From Roseicyclus amphidinii (GTDB taxonomy: Bacteria; Pseudomonadota; Alphaproteobacteria; Rhodobacterales; Rhodobacteraceae), in the NCBI RefSeq assembly GCF_030163755.1, contig NZ_JASJOE010000006.1:35224-99223 (forward strand): a DNA stretch of 64,000 bases. Reading direction: 5' to 3'. The translations under genes and the position numbers were made by a program. Below the pieces are notes generated by a model that worked only from the letters and a program-made list of their open reading frames with translations, was not told the origin of the DNA and did not search any database. Positions 36,432-47,163 of the stretch are shown here, in pieces; the stretch's first letter is position 1; each line of letters opens with the position of its first letter.

Positions 36432-36860
36432 TCAGGCCGGGATCATCGTGCCCTGCAAGAGCGCGGTTTCGCGTCGGCTGCCCTCGGCATCCTCGGCCCA
36501 CAGGGTCGCCCGGACCACGCTGAGGCGGCGTCCGGGCTTCATCACCTCGCCCAAGGCGATGAGCCGGACACCGGCTGCGGGGGCGATGAGGTTGACCTTC
36601 ATCTCCACCGTCAACACCTCGCTGCCCGGTGGCATCAGCGACAGGGCGGCATAGCCCGCCGCGCTGTCGCCGAGCGCGAAGCTGGCCCCGGCATGGGCGA
36701 AGCCATGCTGTTGCGAGACGGCAGGCCCGATGGGCAGGCTCAGCGTCACGCGCCCCGGCGCGATGGCGTCGATCCGCGCGCCGAGCGTGCTCATCAGCCC
36801 CTGCCGGTCGAAACTGCCGCGGATCGCCTGTTCGATGCCCTGGTCGAGCGATGTGTTCAT
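36432..36860 (-). CDS. PaaI-family hotdog thioesterase
   Basis: A 142-residue hotdog protein. The PaaI-type helix HAGASFALGDSAAGYAALS and the strand VLTVEMKVNLIAPA are visible; the Asp of GDS would be catalytic. It probably hydrolyses aryl- or acyl-CoA esters. It converges on folD and is downstream of pdeM on the minus strand, with 75 bases between them. Confidence 0.85.
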   Translation of the reverse strand: MNTSLDQGIEQAIRGSFDRQGLMSTLGARIDAIAPGRVTLSLPIGPAVSQQHGFAHAGASFALGDSAAGYAALSLMPPGSEVLTVEMKVNLIAPAAGVRLIALGEVMKPGRRLSVVRATLWAEDAEGSRRETALLQGTMIPA

Positions 36861-36935
36861 GGAAGCGTCCCCCGTTTCCCGTCCCGGCGCGCAGGCTAGT
36901 CCGGATGCAGAGGCTGGGCCAGCCTACGGGCTGCT

Positions 36936-37607
36936 CTAGCCCGGCTGGCGCGGCATCGGCAAGCGGACCGGTCGGGGGCCGAGCAGGATCGCCTCGGCCC
37001 GCGCGCCCATGAGCGATGCCAGTTCGGGCCGGGCGCAGTCGAGCCCGCCGGTATAGGCCCCGTAAGCGGGCAGGATCAGCCGCGCCTCGTCCAGCAGGAA
37101 GCAGCGCCGCGAGAGGGACCGCCCGCGCAGCGGGACGCGCGCCTTTGGGTGGTAGTGGCCCGACACTTCGCCCGCCGCGCCTGGCTCGGCGATGTGGCGG
37201 AAGGTCAGCGGACCAAGCGCGTAGTCGGCAAGATGCGTGCCCCCCAGGTCGACCGGGCCGGGGTCGTGGTTGCCGAGGATCCAGACCCAGCGCCGCCCGG
37301 CCATCAGCCCGAGCAGCCGCTCCCTGAGCGGTGTGGCCATGTCCCGGCTTGCGGCGAGATCGTCGAAACTGTCGCCGAGGCAGATCACCTCGCGCGGCTC
37401 GGTCGCCGCGAGATCCGCGGCGAGGCGGTCGAGCGTTTCCTGCGTCTCATAGGGCGGCAGCATCGGCCCGCCCCTCCGCGCCATGCGGTCGGATTTGCCC
37501 AGGTGCAGGTCGGAGACGCAGAGAAGCGCCCGCTCGGGCCACCAGAGCGCGCCGGAGGGCAGGGCGTGGAGCGATGCACCGCGGAAATCGAAGGGCAAGG
37601 AGTTCAT
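36936..37607 (-). CDS. pdeM: Ligase-associated DNA damage response endonuclease PdeM
   Basis: A 223-residue calcineurin-like phosphoesterase. Metal motifs are in order: SDLHLGKSD, GDSFDD, GNHDPG and GHYHPKA. The start ATG 37607 (MNSLPFDFRGASLHAL) fits the family. PdeM-like proteins are encoded with an Lhr-like helicase, a second nuclease and an ATP-dependent ligase. Here only the helicase is adjacent, about 75 bases upstream. Confidence 0.88.
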   Translation of the reverse strand: MNSLPFDFRGASLHALPSGALWWPERALLCVSDLHLGKSDRMARRGGPMLPPYETQETLDRLAADLAATEPREVICLGDSFDDLAASRDMATPLRERLLGLMAGRRWVWILGNHDPGPVDLGGTHLADYALGPLTFRHIAEPGAAGEVSGHYHPKARVPLRGRSLSRRCFLLDEARLILPAYGAYTGGLDCARPELASLMGARAEAILLGPRPVRLPMPRQPG

Positions 37608-37683
37608 GATTTGTTCATAGTCCGGCGTCAGTGTCGGGGGCAAGCCGGTTTGCAGCCATCATGATGGAGGTGTCCATGAAAGG

Positions 37684-40107
37684 TCAGATGTGATCGGCGG
37701 GCAGACCCGCGGCGGTCATCAGCCGCGCGGCCTCGTCCTCGAGCATGCGCTGGTCGGCGGCACCCGCGATCGGCACCCGCCCCGGTTCAAGGAACAGGGG
37801 CGCGGCCAGTGGGCTGACGCGCGCAAGACGCGCGTGGTCGATGCGGTCGCCGATGCGCGTGAGCATCTCTTCGATGCGGCCGAAATCGACAAGGCCGCGC
37901 ATCGCCTCGGCCCGCGTGATCCGGAGCATGACATGGTCGGGGTCGTATTTGCGGAGCGTGTCATACAGGATGTCGGTCGAGAAGGTCGCCTGCCGCCCGG
38001 TCTTGCGTTTGCCGCCGGGCTGGTTGCGGTCGATCAGCCCCGCGATGATCGCGCTGCCCTTGAAGGTGCGCTTCATCACCGCGTTGTCGGCCAGCCAGGC
38101 CTCCATCGTCTCGACCAGGTTCTCGCGCGAGAAGAGCGGCCTGGGGTCGTCCAGCGGGTCGAGCCCCCAGATCAGCGTGGCGTAATCGGTGGCGACGAAG
38201 CCCATCGGGTTCAGTCCCATCCCCTCCATCCGTTGCGTGATCAGAAGGCCGAGGGTCTGCTGCGCGTTGCGGCCCGCGAAACCATAGGCCACCACATGCT
38301 CGCGCCCGTCATGGGGGAAGCTTTCCACCAGCAGCCGGTCGCGTTCGGGCAGGCGGCTGACGCGGCGTTGAAGCTGCAGCCACTCGCGGGTGTGGCCGGG
38401 CAGATCGGGCCAATCCTCGGCGCGGAACATCGACAGGATACGGTCCGACAGCTGGGTGGAGGTGGCGAATTTCGTGCCCATGAAGGTGGCGATCTTGGGC
38501 TTGAGGGTGGGGGTGCGGCTGACCTCGACCACCATCTCGCGCATGCCCTCGAAGCGCACGATCTGTCCCCCGATGAGGAAGGTGTCGCCCTTGCGGAGCA
38601 TCGAGGCGAAATATTCCTCGACCTCCCCCAGGGGCGCGCCGCCGCGGGTCTTCTGGTAACGGACCTGCATCTTGTCGGCATCCACGATCGTGCCGATGTT
38701 CATGCGGATGCGCGTGGTCGCGCGCGGGTCGCGCAGCTGCCATTGCCCGTCCGGGCGCTGCACCAGCCTTTGCCACTGGTCATAGGCGCGCAGCGCATAG
38801 CCACCGGTGGCCGCGAAATCGAGGCAGCGGTCGAAGCTGTCCCGCGGCAGGTCGGCATAGGCGCCCGCGGTGCGGATTTCTGCAAACAGCTCGTCGGCAT
38901 GGAACGGCCCGGCGGCGGCCCGGATCAGGATGTGCTGGCACAGCACGTCGAGCGGGCCGGTGTGGTCGGTGTCACCGTCAAGCTGCCGGGCGCGCACGGC
39001 CTCCAGCGCGGCGGTGCATTCGATCACCTCGAAGCGGTTGGCGGGCACGATCAGCGCCTTTGACGGCGCGTTGTAGCGGTGGTTGGCGCGGCCGATCCGC
39101 TGCACGAGCCGCTTCACGTTCTTCGGCGCGCCGACTTGGATCACGAGATCCACGTCGCCCCAGTCGATCCCCAGATCGAGCGAGCCGGTGCAGACGATGG
39201 CCTTGAGCCGCCCGTCGACCATCGCCTGTTCGACCTTCTCCCGCTGTTCGCGGGCCAGTGCGCCGTGGTGGATGCCGATGGGAAGCTGGTCTTCGTTGGC
39301 AAGCCAGAGGTGGTGAAAGAACAGCTCGGCCTGCGCGCGGGTGTTGTGGAAGATCAGCGTCGTGCGATGCTTGCGGACCTGCTCCAGCACGGCGGGGATG
39401 GCATATTTGCCGCCGCCGCCGGACCAGGGGGGCGGCGCGTCCGTCGTCAGCATGGCGATGTCGGGATCCGGGCCGGGATCGGCCTGCAGGATCTCGCAGG
39501 GGTCAGGATGGCGGGCGAGGATGCCGGCGATGGCGGCGGGGTCCTCGACGGTGGCCGACAGGCCCACACGGCGCAGGCCGGGGGCGAGCGTGGAGAGGCG
39601 CGAGAGCGCCAGCATCAGCTGGTCGCCGCGCTTGGACTCGGCGAGCGCGTGGATCTCGTCCACGATGATCCGCTTGAGGCCTGCAAAGGTGCGGCCTGCG
39701 TCCTCGTAGGAGATCAGGAGCGCGAGGCTTTCCGGCGTCGTCAGCAGGATATGCGGCGGGTCCGCGCGCTGGCGGCGCTTGGTATGCGAAGAGGTGTCGC
39801 CGGTGCGGTCCTCGATGCGGATGGGCAGGCCCATCTCCTCGACCGGGCCGGTCAGGTTGCGCTTGATGTCGGCGGCCAGCGCCTTGAGCGGCGAGACATA
39901 GAGCGTATGCAGCCCCTTGTGGGTGCCGTCGGCCAGCTCGGCCAGCGTCGGCAGGAAGCCTGCCATGGTCTTGCCGCCGCCCGTGGGCGCGATCAGGAGT
40001 TGGCAGGGCGCGTCGGCGCGCTCCAGCATGGCGTGCTGATGCGGGTGGATGGACCATCCACGGGCGGTGAACCAGCCGGTGATCCGGGGGGGAAGGGTGC
40101 GCGTCAT
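37684..40107 (-). CDS. Ligase-associated DEXH-box helicase (Lhr-like)
   Basis: An 807-residue superfamily 2 helicase. Motif I is APTGGGKT, motif Ia is YVSPLKALA, motif II is VDEIHALAESKRG, motif III is LSATVED, and motif VI is QRIGRANHR. A large winged-helix and Lhr core follows (RMNIGTIVDADKMQVRYQK, and GDTFLIGGQIVRFEGMRE). I start at ATG 40107 (MTRTLPPRITGWFTARGW). Likely a 3'-5' translocase acting in a nick or break repair pathway with PdeM. Neither a ligase nor the partner exonuclease is seen on either side. Confidence 0.9.
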   Translation of the reverse strand: MTRTLPPRITGWFTARGWSIHPHQHAMLERADAPCQLLIAPTGGGKTMAGFLPTLAELADGTHKGLHTLYVSPLKALAADIKRNLTGPVEEMGLPIRIEDRTGDTSSHTKRRQRADPPHILLTTPESLALLISYEDAGRTFAGLKRIIVDEIHALAESKRGDQLMLALSRLSTLAPGLRRVGLSATVEDPAAIAGILARHPDPCEILQADPGPDPDIAMLTTDAPPPWSGGGGKYAIPAVLEQVRKHRTTLIFHNTRAQAELFFHHLWLANEDQLPIGIHHGALAREQREKVEQAMVDGRLKAIVCTGSLDLGIDWGDVDLVIQVGAPKNVKRLVQRIGRANHRYNAPSKALIVPANRFEVIECTAALEAVRARQLDGDTDHTGPLDVLCQHILIRAAAGPFHADELFAEIRTAGAYADLPRDSFDRCLDFAATGGYALRAYDQWQRLVQRPDGQWQLRDPRATTRIRMNIGTIVDADKMQVRYQKTRGGAPLGEVEEYFASMLRKGDTFLIGGQIVRFEGMREMVVEVSRTPTLKPKIATFMGTKFATSTQLSDRILSMFRAEDWPDLPGHTREWLQLQRRVSRLPERDRLLVESFPHDGREHVVAYGFAGRNAQQTLGLLITQRMEGMGLNPMGFVATDYATLIWGLDPLDDPRPLFSRENLVETMEAWLADNAVMKRTFKGSAIIAGLIDRNQPGGKRKTGRQATFSTDILYDTLRKYDPDHVMLRITRAEAMRGLVDFGRIEEMLTRIGDRIDHARLARVSPLAAPLFLEPGRVPIAGAADQRMLEDEAARLMTAAGLPADHI

Positions 40108-40149
40108 GCGCCCATAGATAACCGGCCCCGGCCGGTTGGCCATGGGGGG

Positions 40150-40216
40150 CGTTTTGCTTGCGCAAAACGGCACGGAAAACTGCAGTTTTCCGCAACCGCG
40201 AAACTGCAGTTTCGCG
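40150..40216. repeat. Three consecutive palindromes between the AAA ATPase and helicase genes
   Basis: CGTTTTGC-TTGC-GCAAAACG (40150-40169) is followed by two perfect 20-base palindromes, CGGAAAACTGCAGTTTTCCG (40173-40192) and CGCGAAACTGCAGTTTCGCG (40197-40216). The last two share the core AAACTGCAGTTT and have centres 24 bases apart. They lie downstream of the AAA gene and 43 bases upstream of the helicase start, so they may be operators, terminators or both. Confidence 0.7.
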
Positions 40217-40222
40217 CGCCCC

Positions 40223-41545
40223 TCAGTGGACGATCTTTTCGTCCTTGACGAAAAGGTTCTCCCACGCCCGGTCGATGAACTCGGGGCGCATCTGGTAGGG
40301 GATGCCCTCGAACTCGCAGATCGCCTTGATCTGGTCGCACAGGAAGACCGGGTGATAATTGGCGTAGTTGTGCCCGATCGTCGGGTATTTCGTCTTGAGC
40401 AGGTGGATCAGCGACGCCTCGTCCAGCGGCACGCCCTTTTTCCGGGCGACCAGCGCGAAGATCTTCAGGAACTGCTGCTGGTTCGGGCCGTCGATCTTCA
40501 CCTTGAAGAAGATCCGGCGCAACGCGGCCTGGTCGAAGATCTCGTTGGGGTGGTAATTGGTCGAGAAGACCACCAGCGTGTCGAAGGGCACTTCGAACTT
40601 CTCGCCCGATTGCAGCGCAAGGATGTCGTAGCCCATCTCCATCGGCACGATCCAGCGGTTGATCAGCGCCTGCGGCGGCTCTTCCTGGCGGCCGAGGTCG
40701 TCGACGATGAAGACGCCGCCGGTCGACTTCAGCTGCAGCGAGGCCTGGTAGGTGCGGCTGACCGCGTTGTAGTTGAGGTCGAGCATCGACAGCGTCAACT
40801 CGCCCCCCGTCATCACCGTTGGACGGGTGCAGAGGATGTAGCGCGTGTCGAACCGGGCCGAGGCCTTGCGCAGCGGGCTGGCCGCGCCGGCGGCCTCGTC
40901 GGGTTTGACGGGCGTGTGGACGATGGGGTCGAAGAGCGTGATGACCTGCCCCGCGTAGCACAGCGCGTGGGGCACGTAGATGTTGTCGCCCATCGCTGCG
41001 CGGATGCCCTCGGCGATCGAGGATTTGCCGTTGCCCGGCGGGCCATACATCAGCACCGACCGCCCCGAGCCGACAGCCGGTCCCAGCTGGTCGATCAGCC
41101 CGTCGGGCAGGATCAGGTGGCCCATCGAGGCCTCGAGCATGGGGCGGGTCAGCTTGATGTCGCGGATCGACTGGCGCTTGACCTGTGCCTTGTAGTCTTC
41201 GAGGGGAACGGGCATCGGCCCGTAGTATTCGGACTGCGACAGGGCATCCAGGGCACGCGCCTTGCCGCCGTCGGTCAGCTGGAAGCCCATCTCGGAGGAC
41301 GAGGTTGCGTGCAGCGTGCCGGTGGCCTGCATCAGGCCCAGCTCACGCAGGCTGTCGATCAATTCCTGGGTCAGGGGAATGGGCAGGGCGATGGCCTGCG
41401 CGATGTCCGATGTCTTCTCGACGTTCTTGCGGAAGACCGTCTTGAGAAGAATGTCGCGCATCATCACCGGCGTCAGGCCGGTGTCCGACAGCTTGCGCAG
41501 CGGCGGCGGTGCGGAGAGTTCGGATTGCGGAACCTGCATGTTCAT
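40223..41545 (-). CDS. AAA-family ATPase at the end of the Tad locus
   Basis: A 440-residue protein. An N-terminal winged-helix-like region (residues 1-100) is followed by a AAA core with Walker A GPPGNGKSS (near 170), Walker B GVFIVDDLGRQEE, and a sensor-like FSTNYHPNEIFDQAALRRI. It resembles a predicted ATPase I recall beside alphaproteobacterial tad clusters. It follows cpaA by about 90 bases on the same strand, suggesting a role in pilus control or assembly (inference). Confidence 0.75.
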   Translation of the reverse strand: MNMQVPQSELSAPPPLRKLSDTGLTPVMMRDILLKTVFRKNVEKTSDIAQAIALPIPLTQELIDSLRELGLMQATGTLHATSSSEMGFQLTDGGKARALDALSQSEYYGPMPVPLEDYKAQVKRQSIRDIKLTRPMLEASMGHLILPDGLIDQLGPAVGSGRSVLMYGPPGNGKSSIAEGIRAAMGDNIYVPHALCYAGQVITLFDPIVHTPVKPDEAAGAASPLRKASARFDTRYILCTRPTVMTGGELTLSMLDLNYNAVSRTYQASLQLKSTGGVFIVDDLGRQEEPPQALINRWIVPMEMGYDILALQSGEKFEVPFDTLVVFSTNYHPNEIFDQAALRRIFFKVKIDGPNQQQFLKIFALVARKKGVPLDEASLIHLLKTKYPTIGHNYANYHPVFLCDQIKAICEFEGIPYQMRPEFIDRAWENLFVKDEKIVH

Positions 41546-41635
41546 CGGGCGACCCCATCTTGCTCGGACGGGGTCGTGATGACGGGCGAATGCGGCCGTA
41601 TCTGGGCGGGTCGTGGGCCGGGACGCGGCCCTCGG

Positions 41636-42163
41636 TCAGAGGCCCGCCGCGACCCCGAGCGCCAGGTAGATCGCCAGCGCCCCCGCCAGCGCCACGCCCA
41701 TCGGGAACAGTTTGCCCTGGTCCCAGGACGCCCAGTCGGCCGTCGCGCGGCGCAGCGCGGGGATGCGTCCCGCGGTGCGGTGGGTCAGCCACGAGCCGAT
41801 CAGCACCAGAGCGAAGAGCAGGAGGAAGAACATCCCGTCCCCCGGTGCCACGAAGGGCGCCATGGCGGCTGCAAATTTCGCGTCGCCCGCGCCGACCATG
41901 CCGAGCGAGGTGATCACGAAGCCGATCACCAGCACGATGCCGAGCGCGGCAAGCCGCCAGAGATAGGTTTCGAAGCTCCAGGCCCCGAGCCCGAGCACAA
42001 GCACCAGCCCCACGACAAGGAAGACCCCCGTCAAGGCCAGCACGGCCGTGTTGGGGATGCGCATCTCGCGCAGGTCGCTGAACGCGACCCAGATGCAGAT
42101 CGGCAGGACGAGAGGCAGGAACCAGAGCGCCTCGATACTGGTCAGGGACAGGGAGAGGAACAT
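41636..42163 (-). CDS. cpaA: Tad prepilin peptidase CpaA/TadV
   Basis: A 175-residue A24-type aspartic peptidase of the inner membrane. The catalytic aspartates are Asp30 in AFSDLREMRIPN and Asp94 in GAGDAKFAAA. It lacks the N-terminal methylase domain of PilD. It should cleave the three pilins at the Gly-Ala/Ile junction. Start overlaps the upstream TPR gene stop by one base. Confidence 0.92.
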   Translation of the reverse strand: MFLSLSLTSIEALWFLPLVLPICIWVAFSDLREMRIPNTAVLALTGVFLVVGLVLVLGLGAWSFETYLWRLAALGIVLVIGFVITSLGMVGAGDAKFAAAMAPFVAPGDGMFFLLLFALVLIGSWLTHRTAGRIPALRRATADWASWDQGKLFPMGVALAGALAIYLALGVAAGL

Positions 42164-43023
42164 CAGCCGCGGATCTCCGTCTCGAGCGCGTTGAGGGCGC
42201 GCACGGCGGCCTCGAAATGTTGCGGGTGGGTGTCGATCGCCTCGGCCAGAAGGCCGCGGCCCAGGTCGGTCTGCCCCTGCCGGATCGCAGACAGGGCCGC
42301 GGTGTGCAGCAGCTGCGCCCGCTCGGCCTCGGTCATGCGCACGAGCGGCAACTGGTAATTGCCCTGCGCGGCGCGGGCCAGCACAAGGTTGTTCTTGGCG
42401 GTGAACAGGTCGGGGTCATAGCGCACGGCTTCGAGAAACAGCTGCTCGGCGCCGTCGAAGTCACCGCGGCTCAGGCGGGAATAACCCCAGTTGTTCAGCA
42501 CGTTGGCAGGCCGCGTCGTGAGGCCGACGGCGGTTTCGTAGAAATGATCGGCGCGATCCCATTCCTGGTTGCTGTCGGCGACCATCGCCTCGAGGCGGTA
42601 GCGTTCGTAGGTCTCGAAGGTGGGCGGCACGCGGTCGAGCTGGGCCTCGGCCTCGTCCCAGTCGCCGGTGCGGATCAGCGCGCCCGCGTAATCTATGCGG
42701 TCCTGTTCGATCGTTTCGGCGCTGTCCACGATGTCGCGCCAGAGCGGCACGGCTTCGTCCGAGCGACCGGCGCGCACAAGGCTCGCGGCAAGGCCGCGGC
42801 GCAGGTCGATGCGGTCGGGTTGCTCGCGCAGGGAACGCTGGAAATAGGCGACGGCCTCGTCCGGGGCGGCGGCGGTCAGCATGATGTCGCTGAGGTTGGT
42901 CTCGTCGATCACGTTGATCGGGTCGAGGGCCCGCCCGACATCGGGTGACCTCACGGCGTCACACCCTGCCGTCACGGCCAATGAAAGACAGACCACCGAA
43001 AGGGTCCGGGGGCTGAGAGTCAT
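42163..43023 (-). CDS. TPR lipoprotein of the Tad locus (TadD-like)
   Basis: A 286-residue lipoprotein with lipobox VTAGC and several tetratricopeptide repeats (EAVAYFQRSLREQPDRIDLRRGLAASLVRAGR, and PANVLNNWGYSRLSRGDFDGAEQLFLEAVRYDP). I start at ATG 43023, with AGAGG eight bases upstream. It is the second of two TPR lipoproteins here. TadD-type proteins assist secretin assembly. Confidence 0.82.
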   Translation of the reverse strand: MTLSPRTLSVVCLSLAVTAGCDAVRSPDVGRALDPINVIDETNLSDIMLTAAAPDEAVAYFQRSLREQPDRIDLRRGLAASLVRAGRSDEAVPLWRDIVDSAETIEQDRIDYAGALIRTGDWDEAEAQLDRVPPTFETYERYRLEAMVADSNQEWDRADHFYETAVGLTTRPANVLNNWGYSRLSRGDFDGAEQLFLEAVRYDPDLFTAKNNLVLARAAQGNYQLPLVRMTEAERAQLLHTAALSAIRQGQTDLGRGLLAEAIDTHPQHFEAAVRALNALETEIRG

Positions 43024-43064
43024 GTGAGACCTCTTACTGCTCGATGTCGCGGTCCCGATGCTGT

Positions 43065-43652
43065 TCACGGGTTGGCGAGAAGCACGAAGACACCCCCGCC
43101 GCGCCGGATCAGCCCGGGACCATTCTGGTTGTTGTCCTCACTATAGACCGAATTTTCCATTCGGGCGATAGCCAGTCGAAGGTTGTCCCGAATCGCGTCC
43201 GAACGGCCACTATCGAGCGCGAATGCGCGTTCGAAGACGCGCCGTGCCTCGCCCCATTCGGAGCGTTCCATCAGCGCCACGCCGAGGTTGTTCCAGGCCG
43301 GCACGAACCTGTCGTCGAGGTCGAGCGCGTCGCGGAACTGCTGTTCGGCCTGTCCGATCCGGCCCAGCCGCAGGTTCGCCGAGCCGATGGCCGTCATCAG
43401 GTCGGCATCGAGGCCGCGCTCGGCCGCGGCGCGGTAATAGGCGCGCAAGGCAAGCTCGTATTGCCCCGCATCCATCAGCCGGTCGCCGACCAGAACCTGG
43501 TCCACGCCCTCTTCCAGCACCACGGTGCCCGTTGGTGCCGCGACTTCCAGATCGCGCGCCAGCGGATCGAGACGTGCCTCGGTCCCCGGCGCGCCGACAC
43601 AGGCCGCAAGGCCCGTGCCGCAAATCGTCAGGATGACGAGCCCCCTCATCAT
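43065..43652 (-). CDS. tadD: TPR lipoprotein TadD
   Basis: A 195-residue lipoprotein with lipobox LAAC and about three TPRs (LMDAGQYELALRAYYRAAAERG; IGQAEQQFRDALDLDDRFVPAWNNLGVALMERSEWGEARRVFERAFALDSG). TadD is expected at the outer membrane, where it helps place the CpaC secretin. It follows tadC by about 40 bases. Confidence 0.82.
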   Translation of the reverse strand: MMRGLVILTICGTGLAACVGAPGTEARLDPLARDLEVAAPTGTVVLEEGVDQVLVGDRLMDAGQYELALRAYYRAAAERGLDADLMTAIGSANLRLGRIGQAEQQFRDALDLDDRFVPAWNNLGVALMERSEWGEARRVFERAFALDSGRSDAIRDNLRLAIARMENSVYSEDNNQNGPGLIRRGGGVFVLLANP

Positions 43653-43690
43653 GCCCTCCCGGTGTTCTGCGCGATGTCCGCGCGGGTCGA

Positions 43691-44677
43691 TCAGGGCGCG
43701 AAGCCCCCTTGCAGGTTCGTTGCGATGCCGTAGACCGAGGGGCCGATCAGGATGATCAGCAGCGGCGGCAGGCAGAACATCATCGTACCAAGTGTCAGCT
43801 TGCTGGGAAGCTTGTTCGCCTTTTCCTCGGCCCGCATCACGCGCTTGTCGCGCATTTCCTCGGAATAGACGCGCAGCGCCTCGGCCATGGACGTGCCGAA
43901 GGTGGCGGACTGGATCAGCATGGTGACGAAGCTGTTCACGTCCTGGATGCCGACACGGTCGCTCAGGTCGCGCAGCACGCGGATCTTGTCCTTGCCGGCC
44001 TTCATCTCGTAGGCGACGATCTCGAATTCCTCGGCAAGCGCGGGGTAGCCCGTGCGGATTTCCTTGGCGACGCGAATGATCGCCTGGTCCAGCGATTGCC
44101 CGGCCTCGATACAGACCAGCATGAGGTCGAGCGCATCGGGAAACCCGCTGACGATCTCGTCGGTGCGGTTCTGCACGCGGCGCTGCACCCAGTATTTCGG
44201 AGCGTAATAGCCTGCGCAGCCCGGCACCAGCACGGCGAGGATCGTGTTCTGGGCCGACATGCCACCGGCCACAAGGACGTAGACCACCCCGATCAGCAGC
44301 GCCCCGATCCCCAGCGCGAACTGGGCGAAGTGAAAGGCCTGCACCGCGCTTTGAGAGCGGTAGCCGGCGCGGACGAGTTGCAGCTGCACCGCGCTGAACT
44401 CGGCCTGGTCCTGGGGTTCGAGATACTGGGCGAACCGTTCGAGCCGCTCGTCCTTGCGGCCCCGCCGCAGCCCCGGTGCAGGGTCCAGCGCATCATTGCC
44501 CAGCCGCGCGGTCCGGATCTTGTCCAGCGGATCCTTTTTCGGGAACAGGATCGACGGCAGCGCCACGATGATCAGCAGCAACCCGAGCGCACCGACGACG
44601 ATGAGCGGGCCCATCTCGCCCAGCTGGGCGACGATGGCGTCGTTGGCGCGGGTGTAGAGGTCCGACAGGGCGTTCAT
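43691..44677 (-). CDS. tadC: Tad inner-membrane platform protein TadC
   Basis: A 328-residue type II secretion F-domain protein. Helices are visible near 25-45, 115-150 and at the C-terminus (LPSKLTLGTMMFCLPPLLIILIGPSVYGI). The F-domain FPDALDLMLVCIEAGQSLDQAI is intact. It pairs with TadB upstream as the pilus assembly platform. Confidence 0.9.
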   Translation of the reverse strand: MNALSDLYTRANDAIVAQLGEMGPLIVVGALGLLLIIVALPSILFPKKDPLDKIRTARLGNDALDPAPGLRRGRKDERLERFAQYLEPQDQAEFSAVQLQLVRAGYRSQSAVQAFHFAQFALGIGALLIGVVYVLVAGGMSAQNTILAVLVPGCAGYYAPKYWVQRRVQNRTDEIVSGFPDALDLMLVCIEAGQSLDQAIIRVAKEIRTGYPALAEEFEIVAYEMKAGKDKIRVLRDLSDRVGIQDVNSFVTMLIQSATFGTSMAEALRVYSEEMRDKRVMRAEEKANKLPSKLTLGTMMFCLPPLLIILIGPSVYGIATNLQGGFAP

Positions 44678-44692
44678 GGGGGGTCTCCGTTC

Positions 44693-45661
44693 TCAGACCT
44701 TGATGTTCACGAGCATCTTCATGAAGACCATGTTCATCACGAGCATGACCCCGACGACCGCGCAGGCCGGGATGAAGACGGGCGTTCCGATGATGTCGTC
44801 GTAATAGTCCGGCTGCATCACGTTGATGCCGATCAGCGCCAGCAGCGGGAAGACCGACAGGAACATGCCCGACCACTTGGCTTCGCCGGTGATCGCCTTG
44901 ACCTTGCGGAACAGCTTGAAGCGCGCGCGGATCACGCTGGCCAGCCCTTGCAGGATCTCGGCGAGGTTGCCGCCCGAGGTCTGCTGGATGCCGACGGCCA
45001 CCGCGAGAAAGCGAAGGTCCTGGCTGTCCAGCCGTTCGGCCATGGCGCGGATCGATTCGGCGACGTCACGGCCATAGGCCGCTTCGTCGGCGATCACGCC
45101 AAGTTCCGAGGCGAGCGGGTCCGCGATTTCCTTGGACACGGTGTTGATGGCGGACACGAACGGATGCCCCACGCGCAAGGAGCGGACCATCAGCTCGACG
45201 GCGTCGGGAAGCTGCTCGTTGATCATGGCGATCCGTTTCTTCGCCTTGGAGTTGATCCAGTAGTAGATCCCCCCCGCGCCCATGGCGATCGAGACCAGCA
45301 GCCGCAGCGGCAGCGAGGCCGAGGTCAGGATGCTGAGGCCGAGGAACGCCGCCACCGCAAGCCCCAGCATGACCAGCATCAGCTGGCCGGGCGTGAAGGC
45401 GATGTTCGCCTTCTGCGCCTTGTCGGCGATCAGCGCGTAGAACGGCAGCCGCACAGGGCCGGTGTGCTGTTCCATCTCCTTGCGGAGCTTGGCCAGGACA
45501 TCCTCGCGCGAGTTCCCGTTCCGCAGCATCGACAGCCGCCGGTTGACGCGGGCGTTCAGGCTGATGGACTTGCCGAAAACGGCCAGGTAGATTCCTTCGA
45601 CCAGCATGATGATGCCGACGAAGATCCCGATATAGATCAGCGGTTCGATGGACAGTTGCAT
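44693..45661 (-). CDS. tadB: Tad inner-membrane platform protein TadB
   Basis: A 322-residue F-domain membrane protein. The N-terminal helix (IEPLIYIGIFVGIIMLVEGIYLAVF) is followed by a cytosolic arm, the F-domain (LPDAVELMVRSLRVGHPFVSAINTV), and C-terminal helices. It starts 6 bases after the tadA stop. Confidence 0.9.
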   Translation of the reverse strand: MQLSIEPLIYIGIFVGIIMLVEGIYLAVFGKSISLNARVNRRLSMLRNGNSREDVLAKLRKEMEQHTGPVRLPFYALIADKAQKANIAFTPGQLMLVMLGLAVAAFLGLSILTSASLPLRLLVSIAMGAGGIYYWINSKAKKRIAMINEQLPDAVELMVRSLRVGHPFVSAINTVSKEIADPLASELGVIADEAAYGRDVAESIRAMAERLDSQDLRFLAVAVGIQQTSGGNLAEILQGLASVIRARFKLFRKVKAITGEAKWSGMFLSVFPLLALIGINVMQPDYYDDIIGTPVFIPACAVVGVMLVMNMVFMKMLVNIKV

Positions 45662-45667
45662 CGGGGC

Positions 45668-47143
<1,476 letters not shown>

Positions 47144-47163
47144 CTCTTAGCCCCCTGTTCGCG

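Noticed and set aside
40150..40216. CRISPR-like repeats
   Set aside because: The palindromes differ in their arms, and there are no regular spacers and no cas genes.
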